Assembly (NCBI RefSeq): GCF_004005485.1
Contig: NZ_RZUL01000003.1
Coordinates: 248,001 to 312,000 of the forward strand
Reading direction: 5' to 3'
From: Sphingobium algorifonticola
GTDB lineage: Bacteria > Pseudomonadota > Alphaproteobacteria > Sphingomonadales > Sphingomonadaceae
DNA length: 64,000 bases
The notes below the pieces were generated by a model. That model did not search any database and was not told the DNA's origin. It saw only the letters and a program-made list of their open reading frames with translations. How positions within the stretch are numbered: the first letter of the stretch is position 1; each line of letters starts with the position of its first letter. A program made the translations under genes and the position numbers. This document shows, piece by piece, positions 52,691-62,425 of the stretch.

Positions 52691-54214
52691 CTAGCGGATG
52701 CCTGCGCTGGCGTCAGCCAAATCCTGCACTGGTCCCAATGCCCGCAGGAAAGACGCCATGGCGGCCTGCGCTGACTGTCCAGCACGCTCTTCCGCGGAAA
52801 TCATGACGGCGACGGCGCGCTGATCCCCGCCGAGCAGGCGGACCTTGAGCGTCGCGAGCTTCACGTTAGTCCCGCTACCGGTCAATACGCCGCCGACCCG
52901 ATAGAAGGTCATGACGTCGCGCACCACCGGGCCGGGCGCGGTGATCCGCTCCCCGCGCGCGCCGGGCGGTGCGGGCATCGGCTGCGTCCACGCCCATGCG
53001 CTGTCCGGCGCGATCGCCCCCTGGCCAAAGCCGACCAGCTCACGCCCTTCGTTCTGACGCGCATAAAGGACGACGGCGAGGTCCACCACCTGACCCTGCG
53101 CATTGGCATAGCGCCCCATCAGGAAACGGTCTGCCCCGGCGAAACGCGGGGCCCAGCCATAGGCTTGCGGCGCACCGGAGCGAGCCCAGCCCGGCACATT
53201 CGGAAGGGTCACAGTATCAGGCAGCGCCGCCTGCCGCACGGCCGACAGCGCTGACCAGGCGGGCGCAGCGGCCAGCAGCGCGATCGCCGCCGGAACGGCA
53301 TAGCCCAACGCCATCGTGCGGGGCGAGGGTGAAGGCATGGCGGCCGGATCGAACCAGGGATCGGTCGGCCTGCGATCAAAGAACGGCCAGGCGGCCGCCA
53401 TCACCAGCGCGATCACGATACCGAAGAACAGCCAGCCGAACAGCACATGATCGAACCCTTTGGCCGCGTCGATGCCGTGCATCTGCGCCACCATCATTGT
53501 CGCAAAGGCCCGCACGCCGTTTGCGATCACCGAGAGCGTCAGCGCGCCGGTCACGAACAGGATGCGGCGCGACCAGCGCCGGAAGCAGACGTTGGCGACA
53601 AGTACGCCATAAGCGGTCATGGCGATGACGAACTTCGCGCCCGAACAGGCTTCCGCCACCTTGAAATAGCCACCCGGTGTCGTGATGAATACGCCTTCCA
53701 TATGTGCGGGAACGCCTGCCAGCGCCAGCATCGCCATCGATAGGTGCGCCGTCAGCAGCTGGAGCGCAGGTACGATTTCCTCGCCGAAGGGCACCATGAA
53801 AAAGGCGTAGAACAGCGGAAAGGCAAGGCCGCGGGATACGACCGGACCCAGCAGCGCCATGACGGCACCCTGCATCATGACGATGACGCCGCCTTGCCGG
53901 AACAGAGCGACGCCCGCTGCCTCGCCGAGCAGCCAGGCGAACGCCCCCAGCCCCATCCACGCCAGCCCGGGCGCCCATGGCTGCGGCGTCAGGGCGCGCA
54001 CGCCGGGCAGCCGCTGCTGCACGAGCCAGCCGATCAGGAATGGAATGAACAGGCAATGCTGAAAGGTGGAGGCAGTCCACCAGATCGCCACCATGTCGGC
54101 GACATCGCGCGCGAACAGCAACCCGATCGCAAACCCGACGACCACAAGCGCCGATATATGGGTGCGCCAGACACTGCCGGACTGCGCCGATGCGGGCAGG
54201 CTTGCCGCGGTCAT
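52691..54214 (-). CDS. xrtA: Exosortase A fused to an EpsI domain
   Basis: Exosortase is the membrane transpeptidase that processes PEP-CTERM proteins at the inner membrane. The 507-residue product has about eight membrane segments (residues 15-330). The catalytic Cys190 is in VAEACSGAKF, with Arg235 (ANGVRAF) and His256 (FDHVLFGW) completing the site. A periplasmic EpsI/DUF3485 domain follows (LPNVPGWAR to the C-terminus, with VVDLAVVLYARQ), the normal XrtA fusion in alphaproteobacteria. The ATG overlaps the stop of the glycosyltransferase gene (ATGA). Confidence 0.95.
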   Translation of the reverse strand: MTAASLPASAQSGSVWRTHISALVVVGFAIGLLFARDVADMVAIWWTASTFQHCLFIPFLIGWLVQQRLPGVRALTPQPWAPGLAWMGLGAFAWLLGEAAGVALFRQGGVIVMMQGAVMALLGPVVSRGLAFPLFYAFFMVPFGEEIVPALQLLTAHLSMAMLALAGVPAHMEGVFITTPGGYFKVAEACSGAKFVIAMTAYGVLVANVCFRRWSRRILFVTGALTLSVIANGVRAFATMMVAQMHGIDAAKGFDHVLFGWLFFGIVIALVMAAAWPFFDRRPTDPWFDPAAMPSPSPRTMALGYAVPAAIALLAAAPAWSALSAVRQAALPDTVTLPNVPGWARSGAPQAYGWAPRFAGADRFLMGRYANAQGQVVDLAVVLYARQNEGRELVGFGQGAIAPDSAWAWTQPMPAPPGARGERITAPGPVVRDVMTFYRVGGVLTGSGTNVKLATLKVRLLGGDQRAVAVMISAEERAGQSAQAAMASFLRALGPVQDLADASAGIR

Positions 54215-55458
54215 GCCGCCATGCCCCCGGTCAGCAATTGCGGGAGATCGGCCAGCACCGCGTCCCAATCATAGCGTTCGACGACGCGCGCCCGTGCCGC
54301 CCGGCCCATTGCCAGGGCGCGATCGGGATCGGCGAGCAGCGCCAGCACCATGGCGGCTTCCTCCGCAGGGTCGGCCGCGATCATCAGATGCGCGCCCGGC
54401 AGCGCGTCGATGCCTTCGGCCGCCTGCGGGGAGGCGACGACGGGCCGCGCCATCGCCATGGCCTCCAGCACCTTGTTCTGGATGCCACGCGCGATCCGCA
54501 ACGGCGCGACGACGACATCGGCACCGGCCAGCCAGCCGCGTACGTCCGCCACGCCGCCCGTCACCGTCACGCCGGGTAGCTCGGCGAGCGCCTGAACCGC
54601 CCGAGTGGGATTACGCCCGACGATGGCGAAACGGGCGTCGGGTTCATGATTGCGAATATGGGGCAGCACAGCCCGCGCGAAGCTCTCGACGGCCTCTATA
54701 TTGGGGCGATAGTCCATTTGCCCGGTAAAGACGATCAATGGTCCGGCGCCGCGCTTTTCCGCCGTCAAGGCGTCGAACGGAGCGTCGGGATCGAAATAGG
54801 ACAATGCCACGCCATTATCCACATGCCGCACGCGATCGAGGCCCGCCCCGGTCGCCGCGCGGAACATGGTCGCTTCCGCATCGCTGACGAACAGGCTGAC
54901 GTCCGCCCGGCGCGCCACCGCTTGCTCGAACGCGAACAAGCACTTGCCTTCGCGCCGGTTGATCCAGCCCATCGGGCCGGATTGCGCCGCGCCGTAAGCC
55001 GCATATTTAGCCGAATCGAAATCGACGAAATCCATGACGAAACGGGTCTGCGGCGGCAAATCGGGCACGAAATGCGCCATCTGCACCGAATAAGCGAAAA
55101 CGGCGCGGATGGGGCGCTCAGCCAGCATGCGCTGCACCCAGCGATGCATGTCGGGATGATCGTAGAGCGCGACGAGCAGCGATTGCCGCCGCACCAGCCC
55201 GCGCAGACCCTGAAGCGGGCGCGATCCGGGCAGCGAAAGGACGTTCATCGTCTCGGCGATGGCCGCCAGATCGGGCGCGAAGGAAAAATCGCGCTCGTCA
55301 TCCGCGAAACAGCCGACATGCACGGGCGCGATGCGGGCCAGCCGCTGAAGAATGTTGAACGCACGAATCTTGTCCCCCCGGTCGGGCGGAAAGGGTATGC
55401 GGTGGCAGAGAAACAGGATTTCCCCTTCGCCCGCGCGCCAGGGCGTGGCGCTGCTCAT
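54211..55458 (-). CDS. Exosortase A system glycosyltransferase (GT4-like)
   Basis: A 415-residue glycosyltransferase of the PEP-CTERM/XrtA sugar transferase family. The N-terminus LFLCHRIPFPPDRGDKIRAFN is its signature. The C-terminal Rossmann lobe has IVFTGQMDYRPNIEAVESF and VAPLRIARGIQNKVLEAMAMARPVVAS, the nucleotide-sugar site of GT4 enzymes. It likely adds a sugar to the lipid-linked exopolysaccharide repeat unit on the cytoplasmic face. The start at 55458 overlaps the upstream deacetylase stop (ATGA). Confidence 0.93.
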   Translation of the reverse strand: MSSATPWRAGEGEILFLCHRIPFPPDRGDKIRAFNILQRLARIAPVHVGCFADDERDFSFAPDLAAIAETMNVLSLPGSRPLQGLRGLVRRQSLLVALYDHPDMHRWVQRMLAERPIRAVFAYSVQMAHFVPDLPPQTRFVMDFVDFDSAKYAAYGAAQSGPMGWINRREGKCLFAFEQAVARRADVSLFVSDAEATMFRAATGAGLDRVRHVDNGVALSYFDPDAPFDALTAEKRGAGPLIVFTGQMDYRPNIEAVESFARAVLPHIRNHEPDARFAIVGRNPTRAVQALAELPGVTVTGGVADVRGWLAGADVVVAPLRIARGIQNKVLEAMAMARPVVASPQAAEGIDALPGAHLMIAADPAEEAAMVLALLADPDRALAMGRAARARVVERYDWDAVLADLPQLLTGGMAA

Positions 55459-56300
55459 GCGATCCGTGCAGCTTCCCGCGCGGCGACGGCATCCACCCTG
55501 CCCCATGCGAAATCGCCGATCAGCCGCCGCAGCTTGTGCGCCATGACGCCAAGATTGGCATAATGACGCAGCTTGGAACGCAGCGGTGCGTCGACGACGA
55601 TAGGCTGGCCGGGGTCGATCTCCCACGGGTGGAAATAGATGATCGCGGGGCGGCTTTCGGCGTCGTTGACCTGCCGGACGGCCCAGCGCGAGAATGCATA
55701 GGGCAACAGCCGGAAAAAGCCGCCGCCACCCGCCGCCAAAGTGCGCCCGGCAAAGCGCGCCGTGGTGACCGGCAGTTCGATCAGGGCACTCCCGTCGAGC
55801 GGTTTCCAGGCAAAGCGCGGCGAATCGGGCCAGCCGTAATGATCGTGCCGTACCGGGGCCACGCTGCTCGAATAGGCATAGCCTTCTTCAGCGAGGATGC
55901 GATGCGCCCAGGGCGTGCGCGTGTCTATCGAAAAGCTCGGCGCGCGATAGCCCGTTACGGCAACACCCGAGGCATCTTCGAGCAGCGCGCGCGCCTTGCG
56001 CAGGTCCGCGCGCCAGTCTTCAGGCGCGAAGGTGAAGACGCGCTGATGATCGTAGCCATGGCTGGCAAGTTCATGCCCCGCATCGACAATCCGCCGCATC
56101 AGCGCGGGATAGCGTTCCGCGACCCAGCCCAGAGTGAAGAATGTCGCCTTGACGTCGGCGTCGGCGAACAGGGCAAGCACGCAGTCGGTATTGCGTTCGA
56201 CACGATGCGCCAGCGTCGCCCAGTCCGCCCGATCGATCGTCCTTTCGAACGCCCCGACCTGGAACCAGTCCTCGACATCCACCGAAAGGGCGTTGTGCAT
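55455..56300 (-). CDS. XrtA-associated polysaccharide deacetylase
   Basis: A 281-residue NodB-family deacetylase of the type linked to exosortase A. The start MHNALSVDVEDWFQVGAFE is diagnostic. The metal-binding site is HELASHGYDHQRV, with GYRAPSFSIDTRTPWA and the C-terminal IYFHPWEIDPGQP. It would remove acetyl groups from the exopolysaccharide. An AGAGGAAG ribosome site precedes the ATG. It lies 29 bases after the ATPase gene. Confidence 0.94.
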   Translation of the reverse strand: MHNALSVDVEDWFQVGAFERTIDRADWATLAHRVERNTDCVLALFADADVKATFFTLGWVAERYPALMRRIVDAGHELASHGYDHQRVFTFAPEDWRADLRKARALLEDASGVAVTGYRAPSFSIDTRTPWAHRILAEEGYAYSSSVAPVRHDHYGWPDSPRFAWKPLDGSALIELPVTTARFAGRTLAAGGGGFFRLLPYAFSRWAVRQVNDAESRPAIIYFHPWEIDPGQPIVVDAPLRSKLRHYANLGVMAHKLRRLIGDFAWGRVDAVAAREAARIA

Positions 56301-56329
56301 GGCTTCCTCTTGTCCGCCGGGCAGCCCGG

Positions 56330-57484
56330 TCAGGCGGCCTGGCTCTGCCGCGCGATGCCGTGATCGTCGCGTTCCACCCAGTCGACAAGCAGCGTGAGGA
56401 CGCGACGCAGCGCCTGTTCCTGCTCCTGCTGCCGTCCGTCCACGGCATCGAGGCGCTTGTCGAAATAGGCCAGCACTTCCACCACTTCGTCACGGTCGGC
56501 AATGCCCGCCTGTGACGCCATGGCGCTGCGCAAGGCCGCCATGTCCGCACGCAACACTTCCAACTCGTCACGCATGGCATCAAGCGCAGCCGAAGACGGC
56601 GCAGGCGGCGCGGCAGCGGGCATGGGATCGGTGGCCCGGTCCAGCGCGGATGGCGCGACGCTTTCCGGTTCCTCGCTGTCTTCCCCCATATCCGCGAGCA
56701 CGGCGGCGACGGCATCGCCATCCAGCACCTGGCGTTGCTCGATCGCGCCGAGCAGGAGCAGGCGGCTGGCAACGGCGTTGAGACGGCGCGGCACGCCGTC
56801 GCTGGCCGCATGCAGCGCGGCAAAGGCGTCTGCGGTAAACTGCGGGTTGCCCTGCCAGCCGACCAGACGCAGCCGGTGCAGGATATAGGGTTCGGTCTCG
56901 CTTGCCTGCATGGGTTCAAGATGATGCGTCGCGATCACGCGCTGGCGCAGCTGCTCCAGCTCCGGTGACTTCATGAGGTCGCGAAACTCGGGCTGGCCGA
57001 GCAGGAAAATCTGAAGCAGCGCCTGCCCGCCAAGCTGGAAATTGCTCAGCATCCGCAATTCCTCGATCGCGGAGACGGCAAGGTTCTGCGCCTCATCGAC
57101 GATCAGCAGGCTGCGCTTGCCGGCGCGCGCCTGGGCGTGAAGGAACGCTTCGATCCGTTGCAGCAGCGGCGCCTTGGGTACACCATCGGCGGCGAGGCCG
57201 AAGCTCTGCGCGGCAAGGCGCAAAATGTCGTCGCCGCCAACCTGGGTCGACACGATCTTGGCAGCGGTCAGTCGCGCGGGATCGACCGTGCCCATGACGT
57301 GGCCCACCAGCGTCGTCTTGCCTGCGCCGATATCGCCGGTAATGACGATGAAACCTTCACCCTGCGCCAGGCCATAACCCAGATAGGACAAGGCCTTGCG
57401 ATGCGTGGCGCTTTCGAAATAGAAATGCGGGTCCGGCGTCAACTGGAACGGGCGGCCCGTCAATCTGTAGAACTGATCGTACAT
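56330..57484 (-). CDS. XrtA-associated AAA ATPase (ExeA/GspA-like)
   Basis: A 384-residue P-loop ATPase beginning MYDQFYRLTGRPFQLTPDP, as in ExeA-like proteins. Walker A GDIGAGKTTL spans residues 50-59, and Walker B is SLLIVDEAQNL. The C-terminal third is a low-complexity Pro/Ala region followed by a predicted coiled coil (DAMRDELEVLRADMAALRSAM) and a short basic-hydrophobic end. Such ATPases are a fixed part of exosortase A loci; their mechanical role is not established. Confidence 0.93.
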   Translation of the reverse strand: MYDQFYRLTGRPFQLTPDPHFYFESATHRKALSYLGYGLAQGEGFIVITGDIGAGKTTLVGHVMGTVDPARLTAAKIVSTQVGGDDILRLAAQSFGLAADGVPKAPLLQRIEAFLHAQARAGKRSLLIVDEAQNLAVSAIEELRMLSNFQLGGQALLQIFLLGQPEFRDLMKSPELEQLRQRVIATHHLEPMQASETEPYILHRLRLVGWQGNPQFTADAFAALHAASDGVPRRLNAVASRLLLLGAIEQRQVLDGDAVAAVLADMGEDSEEPESVAPSALDRATDPMPAAAPPAPSSAALDAMRDELEVLRADMAALRSAMASQAGIADRDEVVEVLAYFDKRLDAVDGRQQEQEQALRRVLTLLVDWVERDDHGIARQSQAA

Positions 57485-57502
57485 AGCTGTCTCTCCGCCC
57501 CG

Positions 57503-59131
57503 TCAGAACTGATAGCGCAGGCCGACCTGGCCCAGTGCGCTGATGATCGTGTCTATGCCGTCCTGGTCTGTCGAATCCACCCCGACCGACGCCGTTGCAG
57601 TCAGGCGACGGCCGAAATTGCGGAAATAGCCTGCATTGGCACCGATGTTCCACACGTCGCCAAAGCCCGCCAGGCCGTTGCCATCGATGCCGCTGTCATA
57701 ATAATTCAGGTAAACCAGTCCGTTGATGCCCGAACTTGCATCCAGACGGCGGTTGGCGAACAGATTGGCATAGTAATTTTCATCGCGTGATCCATCGACG
57801 GACGCGAAGATCGAACTGTCCGGCGCGATGAAGGTGCGCCGCGAATATCCGACGCCGACGCCCCAGTCCGTCCGGCCCTTGCTGGTCGCAAACTGGCCGG
57901 CGATGCCACGACGACGGAAGTTGGAACCGCTGATCGCGCTCAATGCATCGTTGAAGCACTGGCCGCTGCCGGTGGTCGAAAAGACGCAGGGGTTGATGTC
58001 GCCGCTGAGCGGGTTCCGCACCACGTCGAAGTCGGTCGAAAGCCCCGCAAGATTGTTGCCGAGCAGTCGGCCGAAGCTCTCGATGCTGTCATAGACGGCG
58101 ATGTTGACGGACGTGTCCTGATCCGGCTGCCAGGCGAAGGTGCCGGTATAGTTGGTATAGCCATAGCGGCGGCCGACCCGTGCTTCGAGCGACGTACGGC
58201 GACTGGGACGCCACAACACCCCTACGTCCCAGATGAGACCATCGGTGTTGTAGGACAGGAGGCGCGGTGCGGATGTGTCCGCAATCAGATTGCCACGGCT
58301 GCTGAGCACCGGTGCACCGGTTGCGTCGAGCAGCGCGGGACGCTGGCTGATTTCCACATCCTCATAGCCAAGGCCGCCGACGATCGCGAGCGTGCCGCTG
58401 AGCGGGACGGTCACGTCGCCGCGCAGATATCTGTCGTCGAACCGCTGGTCGAGGACGTTGGTGTCTTCCCGGTTGATGCCGCCGCCGACTGACCAGCCGA
58501 ACGGCAGGTCACCCGGCTGCATTCCGGCGGAAAAGGTCGCCATGTGGCCGACGCTCTCGTCAAACCGCCCAAGGCCCACCGTACCGGGCAGACCGATGCC
58601 GAAATCATCCTCCACCCGCGTGTAACCGAGCCGATAGGCGGCATTCAGATTGACGTCGCCCACCCGCGTCGTCAGCGTCGGACCGATATAGCCCGAATAG
58701 ATCTGGCTGGTGGAGCCGATGTTGCCGGTGAGCTGCGTATTGGCGCCAACGACGCCATCCGTCCGCACACGCGTTGCTATGGCGCCGCCTTCGATGCTGA
58801 GCGTATCGCGGATCAGGTTCGCGCGGCCGCGCAGCAAGCCGCTCAGCGCGCTCTGGTCCGGCACGTCCTCGCCCCCGCCGAAACGGTGTTCATAGCGCGC
58901 GCTGACGCCCACTTCGGCGCGCCGCGTGGTGATCGTCGCGTCCACCCCGGCGGCGACCGACGTATAGGTCAGCACCTCGTCGCTGCCGCCCTGCAGATCG
59001 GCAATGACGATCTGGTTCAGTTCAAGATACGGCACGACATCGGTGCGCGCCTGCGCCGCGCCCGGCATCGCGACCGACGCCAACAGGGCCGCAGGCAGCA
59101 GGCCATGTGTCAGGATGCGCGGCATCCTCAT
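57503..59131 (-). CDS. XrtA/PEP-CTERM-associated outer membrane beta-barrel protein
   Basis: A 542-residue secreted protein with a signal peptide (ending VAMPGAAQA). Its long run of alternating-hydrophobicity strands ends in the aromatic C-terminal signal QVGLRYQF, as in outer membrane barrels. It matches the uncharacterised barrel family repeatedly found between the tyrosine kinase and ATPase genes of exosortase A loci. A polysaccharide export or surface role is inferred. The ATG overlaps the kinase stop by four bases. Confidence 0.9.
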   Translation of the reverse strand: MRMPRILTHGLLPAALLASVAMPGAAQARTDVVPYLELNQIVIADLQGGSDEVLTYTSVAAGVDATITTRRAEVGVSARYEHRFGGGEDVPDQSALSGLLRGRANLIRDTLSIEGGAIATRVRTDGVVGANTQLTGNIGSTSQIYSGYIGPTLTTRVGDVNLNAAYRLGYTRVEDDFGIGLPGTVGLGRFDESVGHMATFSAGMQPGDLPFGWSVGGGINREDTNVLDQRFDDRYLRGDVTVPLSGTLAIVGGLGYEDVEISQRPALLDATGAPVLSSRGNLIADTSAPRLLSYNTDGLIWDVGVLWRPSRRTSLEARVGRRYGYTNYTGTFAWQPDQDTSVNIAVYDSIESFGRLLGNNLAGLSTDFDVVRNPLSGDINPCVFSTTGSGQCFNDALSAISGSNFRRRGIAGQFATSKGRTDWGVGVGYSRRTFIAPDSSIFASVDGSRDENYYANLFANRRLDASSGINGLVYLNYYDSGIDGNGLAGFGDVWNIGANAGYFRNFGRRLTATASVGVDSTDQDGIDTIISALGQVGLRYQF

Positions 59132-60072
59132 TCCCCTTTTCCGTAATAATTGCCGAAGCGGCGGCCGCTGGCGGAAAACTTCACGCCGTTCAGCAGCAGC
59201 TGGACATGATTGCAGGCCTTCAGCAGCGTCGCCGCATCGCGCAGGGCGCTTTCGGTCGTGCGATCCGCGCGAACGACCATCAGCGCCTGGCCGACATGAC
59301 TTGCCAGAACGGCCGCTGGCGATGCCGCCAGCAGGGGCGGCGAATCGAACAGGACGATCCGGTTCGGATTGCCTGCCGTCAGGGCATCCAGAAGCTGGGC
59401 GGTGCGGGCAGAGGCGAGATATTCGGTATCGTTGTTCGTGCGCGCGCCAGCGGGCAGCACCGCGAGCGAGGGGTAATCGGTGCGCAGCACGCAGCTTTCG
59501 ATCGACAGCGCAGGATCGGCCAGCACGTCCATGAACCCCGGACCATCGGGAAGGCCAAGCGTCGCGCAGATGCTGGGCTTGGCGACATCGCCATCGACCA
59601 GCAGCACGTCGATATCCTTTTCCGCCGCCAGGGAGAGCGCAAGATTGACCGCGCAGAAGGTCTTGCCATCGCCGGGATGCGCCGAACAGATCAGGATGTT
59701 CTGACCGCGCGCCACGGCATCTTCGCCATTGCCACCACGCATGCCGAGCAGCAACTGGCGCTTGACGATGCGAAACTCCTCGCCGATGCCGGTCACCGGA
59801 CCGTCGGGCAGGATGAAGCCCGCCTCCGCCAGCTTGTCCCGGTCGATGGCGTGGACCGGCCCCGTCCAGCTTTGCACAGGAGCCACGTAGGGCAGATCGG
59901 ACGACGCCATGGCGGCAGCCGTCGGACCCGCCATCTGCGGGATGACCGGCGGCATCCCCGGGCCGCGCAGCGCCGCGCCGAAGTCATAAGCGTCGGCCGC
60001 CCGCTCCAGCAGCGATCCGCCGGGCGAACGGGCCGTTTGCGCGTTCAGGTCTATGGGGCTGTATTTGGTCAT
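59128..60072 (-). CDS. XrtA-associated tyrosine autokinase (CpsD/CapB family)
   Basis: A 314-residue cytoplasmic bacterial tyrosine kinase. The BY-kinase Walker A variant is SAHPGDGKTFCAVNLALSL (about 130-148), Walker A' is VLLVDGDVAKPS and Walker B is RIVLFDSPPLL. The C-terminus has only one Tyr pair (GNYYGKGE), a short tyrosine cluster. It partners the Wzz-like membrane protein encoded 19 bases upstream, and cycles of autophosphorylation would control exopolysaccharide chain length. Confidence 0.94.
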   Translation of the reverse strand: MTKYSPIDLNAQTARSPGGSLLERAADAYDFGAALRGPGMPPVIPQMAGPTAAAMASSDLPYVAPVQSWTGPVHAIDRDKLAEAGFILPDGPVTGIGEEFRIVKRQLLLGMRGGNGEDAVARGQNILICSAHPGDGKTFCAVNLALSLAAEKDIDVLLVDGDVAKPSICATLGLPDGPGFMDVLADPALSIESCVLRTDYPSLAVLPAGARTNNDTEYLASARTAQLLDALTAGNPNRIVLFDSPPLLAASPAAVLASHVGQALMVVRADRTTESALRDAATLLKACNHVQLLLNGVKFSASGRRFGNYYGKGE

Positions 60073-60091
60073 CGTCTGTCCCTTTGCCCCG

Positions 60092-61597
60092 TCACGCCAT
60101 GCCGCGCTGAATGAACTCGACGGCGATCAGCAGCAGGCAGACGCCCGCCAGCCCCCCGCTGCCCGCGAAGAACAGCCGCATGCGCTGCTTGCGCACGGCA
60201 TTCTGCGCGGTGGTGAGCGTTTCCGTGATCGCGCCGATGACGGGCAGGCCAGCGGCCCGTTCCAGCCGGTCGGCCGTGGGATAGGTGCTGCGCACCTGCC
60301 CCATGGCAAAGGCCGTGCCGATCCCGCCACCGATGCCGACGACCAGAACCGCCAGCAACAGCAAGGGGCGATTGGGCGCGGCCGGCATGGAAGGTACGGC
60401 CGGCGGCTCGATCACCCGGAACTTGACCGCGCCGGTTTCATTCTGGACATCGCCGCGCAGACGCACCGTCTCGCGATCGGCGAGCACCTTGTCATATTGC
60501 GTTTTCAGCGCCTCATAATCGCGATTGAGCCGTTCCTGTTCGGACGCCACCCCCGGTTCGGACAGTTGGCGCTGCGACATTGCGTTCAGATCGGCCTGAA
60601 TCTGCCCCTTGCGCGCACTGAGCGCCTGCACGGTGGCGGCGCGTTCGGCCTGCATCGATTTGAGCGAAGTGTAGGTGGGATTGGGTGTGCCGGTCACCGC
60701 CGCTGCCCCGCCCTGCCCCCTCAGCGCCGCCGCTTGACGACGCAACGCCACCACATCGGGATGATTGTCGGTCCATCCGCGTGCCTTGGCGGCGGCGATC
60801 TCCGACAGGACCGAACCCAGCGCCGTGGTGCCGCCCGTGCCGCCCGAAATGGTCGGCGGCGTACCGGCAAGCTGCGCGTTCATCGCCGATAGCGCGCTTT
60901 GCGCGGCGACGAGCTGGCTCTCGATGGCATTCAGCTCCGTCCGCGCGGCGTCCATCCGCTGGCTGATCGATCCCGCGCCGGGCAGAAGGCCCATATATTT
61001 TTGCTCGAACTCGACGCGCTTCTGGTCAACCGCCTGCAACTGGCGGCCGCGTTCCTGCACCTGTGCGTCGAGAAAGGCGAGGCTCTGGCGAGTCTCGTCA
61101 CGATCGCCGGCGACATTTTCCTCCTCGAATATGTCGATCAGCTTTTGCGCGACCTGCGCCGCGAGGCGTGCATTGGCGCTATCCGACAGGCTGGTGTCAG
61201 AGGAGGATGCCGTGATCTCGAACAGATTGTCCTGCGTCGAAACGACCTTGATGTTGGTACGCAGCGCCGCAACCTTGGCGGCCAGATCGCGGTCGCCTGC
61301 AATCGCCTGGCCCAGATCGGTGCCGCGCACGACCTTTTCGAGATTGGCGGCGCTGGCCAGCGTCTGCCGCACGCGATCGAGATCCTGCTGCTGTTCGACG
61401 GGCGTTATGCCGATCTGTCCGGGCAGGATCGACTTGGTCTGGACGTAGACTTTCGCTTTCGCTTCATAGCGGTTGGGGATCAGCGACACTGCCAACCACC
61501 CGGCCATGCATATGCCCCAGGCGACACCCAGCGCCAGCCAGCGGCGGTTCCACACGCCGTGCAGCGCAATCAGGATTTCGTCGTAAAGGCCGGGCAT
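60092..61597 (-). CDS. XrtA-associated chain-length determinant (Wzz/GumC-like)
   Basis: An inner-membrane polysaccharide co-polymerase of 501 residues. Membrane segments at about 19-40 and 415-436 flank a large periplasmic coiled-coil domain; a further hydrophobic stretch lies at the C-terminus. The Wzz-like N-terminus is RYEAKAKVYVQT, and the Pro-rich PPAVPSMPAAPNRPLL before the second segment is typical of the family. It acts with the tyrosine kinase and the outer-membrane exporter encoded on either side. Confidence 0.93.
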   Translation of the reverse strand: MPGLYDEILIALHGVWNRRWLALGVAWGICMAGWLAVSLIPNRYEAKAKVYVQTKSILPGQIGITPVEQQQDLDRVRQTLASAANLEKVVRGTDLGQAIAGDRDLAAKVAALRTNIKVVSTQDNLFEITASSSDTSLSDSANARLAAQVAQKLIDIFEEENVAGDRDETRQSLAFLDAQVQERGRQLQAVDQKRVEFEQKYMGLLPGAGSISQRMDAARTELNAIESQLVAAQSALSAMNAQLAGTPPTISGGTGGTTALGSVLSEIAAAKARGWTDNHPDVVALRRQAAALRGQGGAAAVTGTPNPTYTSLKSMQAERAATVQALSARKGQIQADLNAMSQRQLSEPGVASEQERLNRDYEALKTQYDKVLADRETVRLRGDVQNETGAVKFRVIEPPAVPSMPAAPNRPLLLLAVLVVGIGGGIGTAFAMGQVRSTYPTADRLERAAGLPVIGAITETLTTAQNAVRKQRMRLFFAGSGGLAGVCLLLIAVEFIQRGMA

Positions 61598-61625
61598 AAT
61601 ATTATGATATTCCTTACATTATCGT

Positions 61626-62270
61626 TCAGAACATGCTTTCGGGGATGATGATGACGTCACCCGGTGCAAGCAGGACATTGGCGCGCGTGTCGCCTTTCTT
61701 GATCAGGTCGTTGATCCGCACGGCAAACTCTTTCTGCTTGCCGGTGGCGCGTTCGTGCCGGATCAGACGCGCGCGATTGCCCGCCGCAAACTCGGAAAGG
61801 CCGCCAACCGAGATCATTGCGTCGAGCAACGTCATGTTCGCGCGATAGGGAATGGATGCGGGCTTTTCGGTGGCACCAACGATGCGGATCTGCTGGCTGA
61901 ACGTGCCCGAGAAATTGTTGACGATCACCGATACCAGAGGATTTTCTATATATTTGGTCAGCGCGCCCTTGATGTCTTCGGACAATTGTGCGGGCGTCTT
62001 GCCGACGGCGGGCAGGTCGGTGATGAGCGGCGTGGTGATGCGGCCATCGGGGCGCACCTGCACCTTCGCGCCCAGTTCCGGGTTGCGCCATACGAAGATC
62101 GTCAGTTCATCGAGCGGGCCGATCACATATTCCTCGCCCGGCCCCTCGTCCGCGCCAACGAAAGAGGCGGTGGGAAGCTGCGGCACGGATCGCTGCGTGG
62201 CGCAGCTTGAAAGCGAAAGCGCCAGAAGGGAAAGGCCCAGAGAGAAACGGCCGAAAGCACCCGATACCAT
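61626..62270 (-). CDS. Polysaccharide export outer membrane lipoprotein (Wza-like)
   Basis: A 214-residue exporter with a lipoprotein signal peptide and lipobox LSLSSC, so it should be acylated and placed in the outer membrane. The polysaccharide export (Poly_export) domain contains YVIGPLDELTIFVWRNPEL and VRPDGRITTPLITDLPAVGKTP, followed by an SLBB domain (RIVGATEKPASIPYRANMTLLDAM). The start at 62270 has an AGAGGTG site and leads directly into the signal peptide. The 155 bases upstream carry no gene and may hold an internal promoter. Confidence 0.93.
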   Translation of the reverse strand: MVSGAFGRFSLGLSLLALSLSSCATQRSVPQLPTASFVGADEGPGEEYVIGPLDELTIFVWRNPELGAKVQVRPDGRITTPLITDLPAVGKTPAQLSEDIKGALTKYIENPLVSVIVNNFSGTFSQQIRIVGATEKPASIPYRANMTLLDAMISVGGLSEFAAGNRARLIRHERATGKQKEFAVRINDLIKKGDTRANVLLAPGDVIIIPESMF

Positions 62271-62425
62271 GATGTCGTCACCTCTTTTGCCGACGCGCCG
62301 CCATCGCTGCCCAAGAGGCGGGGCAGCGGCGAAGGCGCAGGACTTCAGCCGCCTTCTTGCGCGCAAAGGGTAAAGATAGCGTTAGGCGTGGCGGCGTCCG
62401 GCGACGATTCCGGTACGTTCGGGTG

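Noticed and set aside
57503..59131. PEP-CTERM sorting signal at the end of the beta-barrel protein
   Set aside because: The protein ends in a barrel-type aromatic signal (LRYQF), without a Pro-Glu-Pro motif, membrane segment or basic tail.
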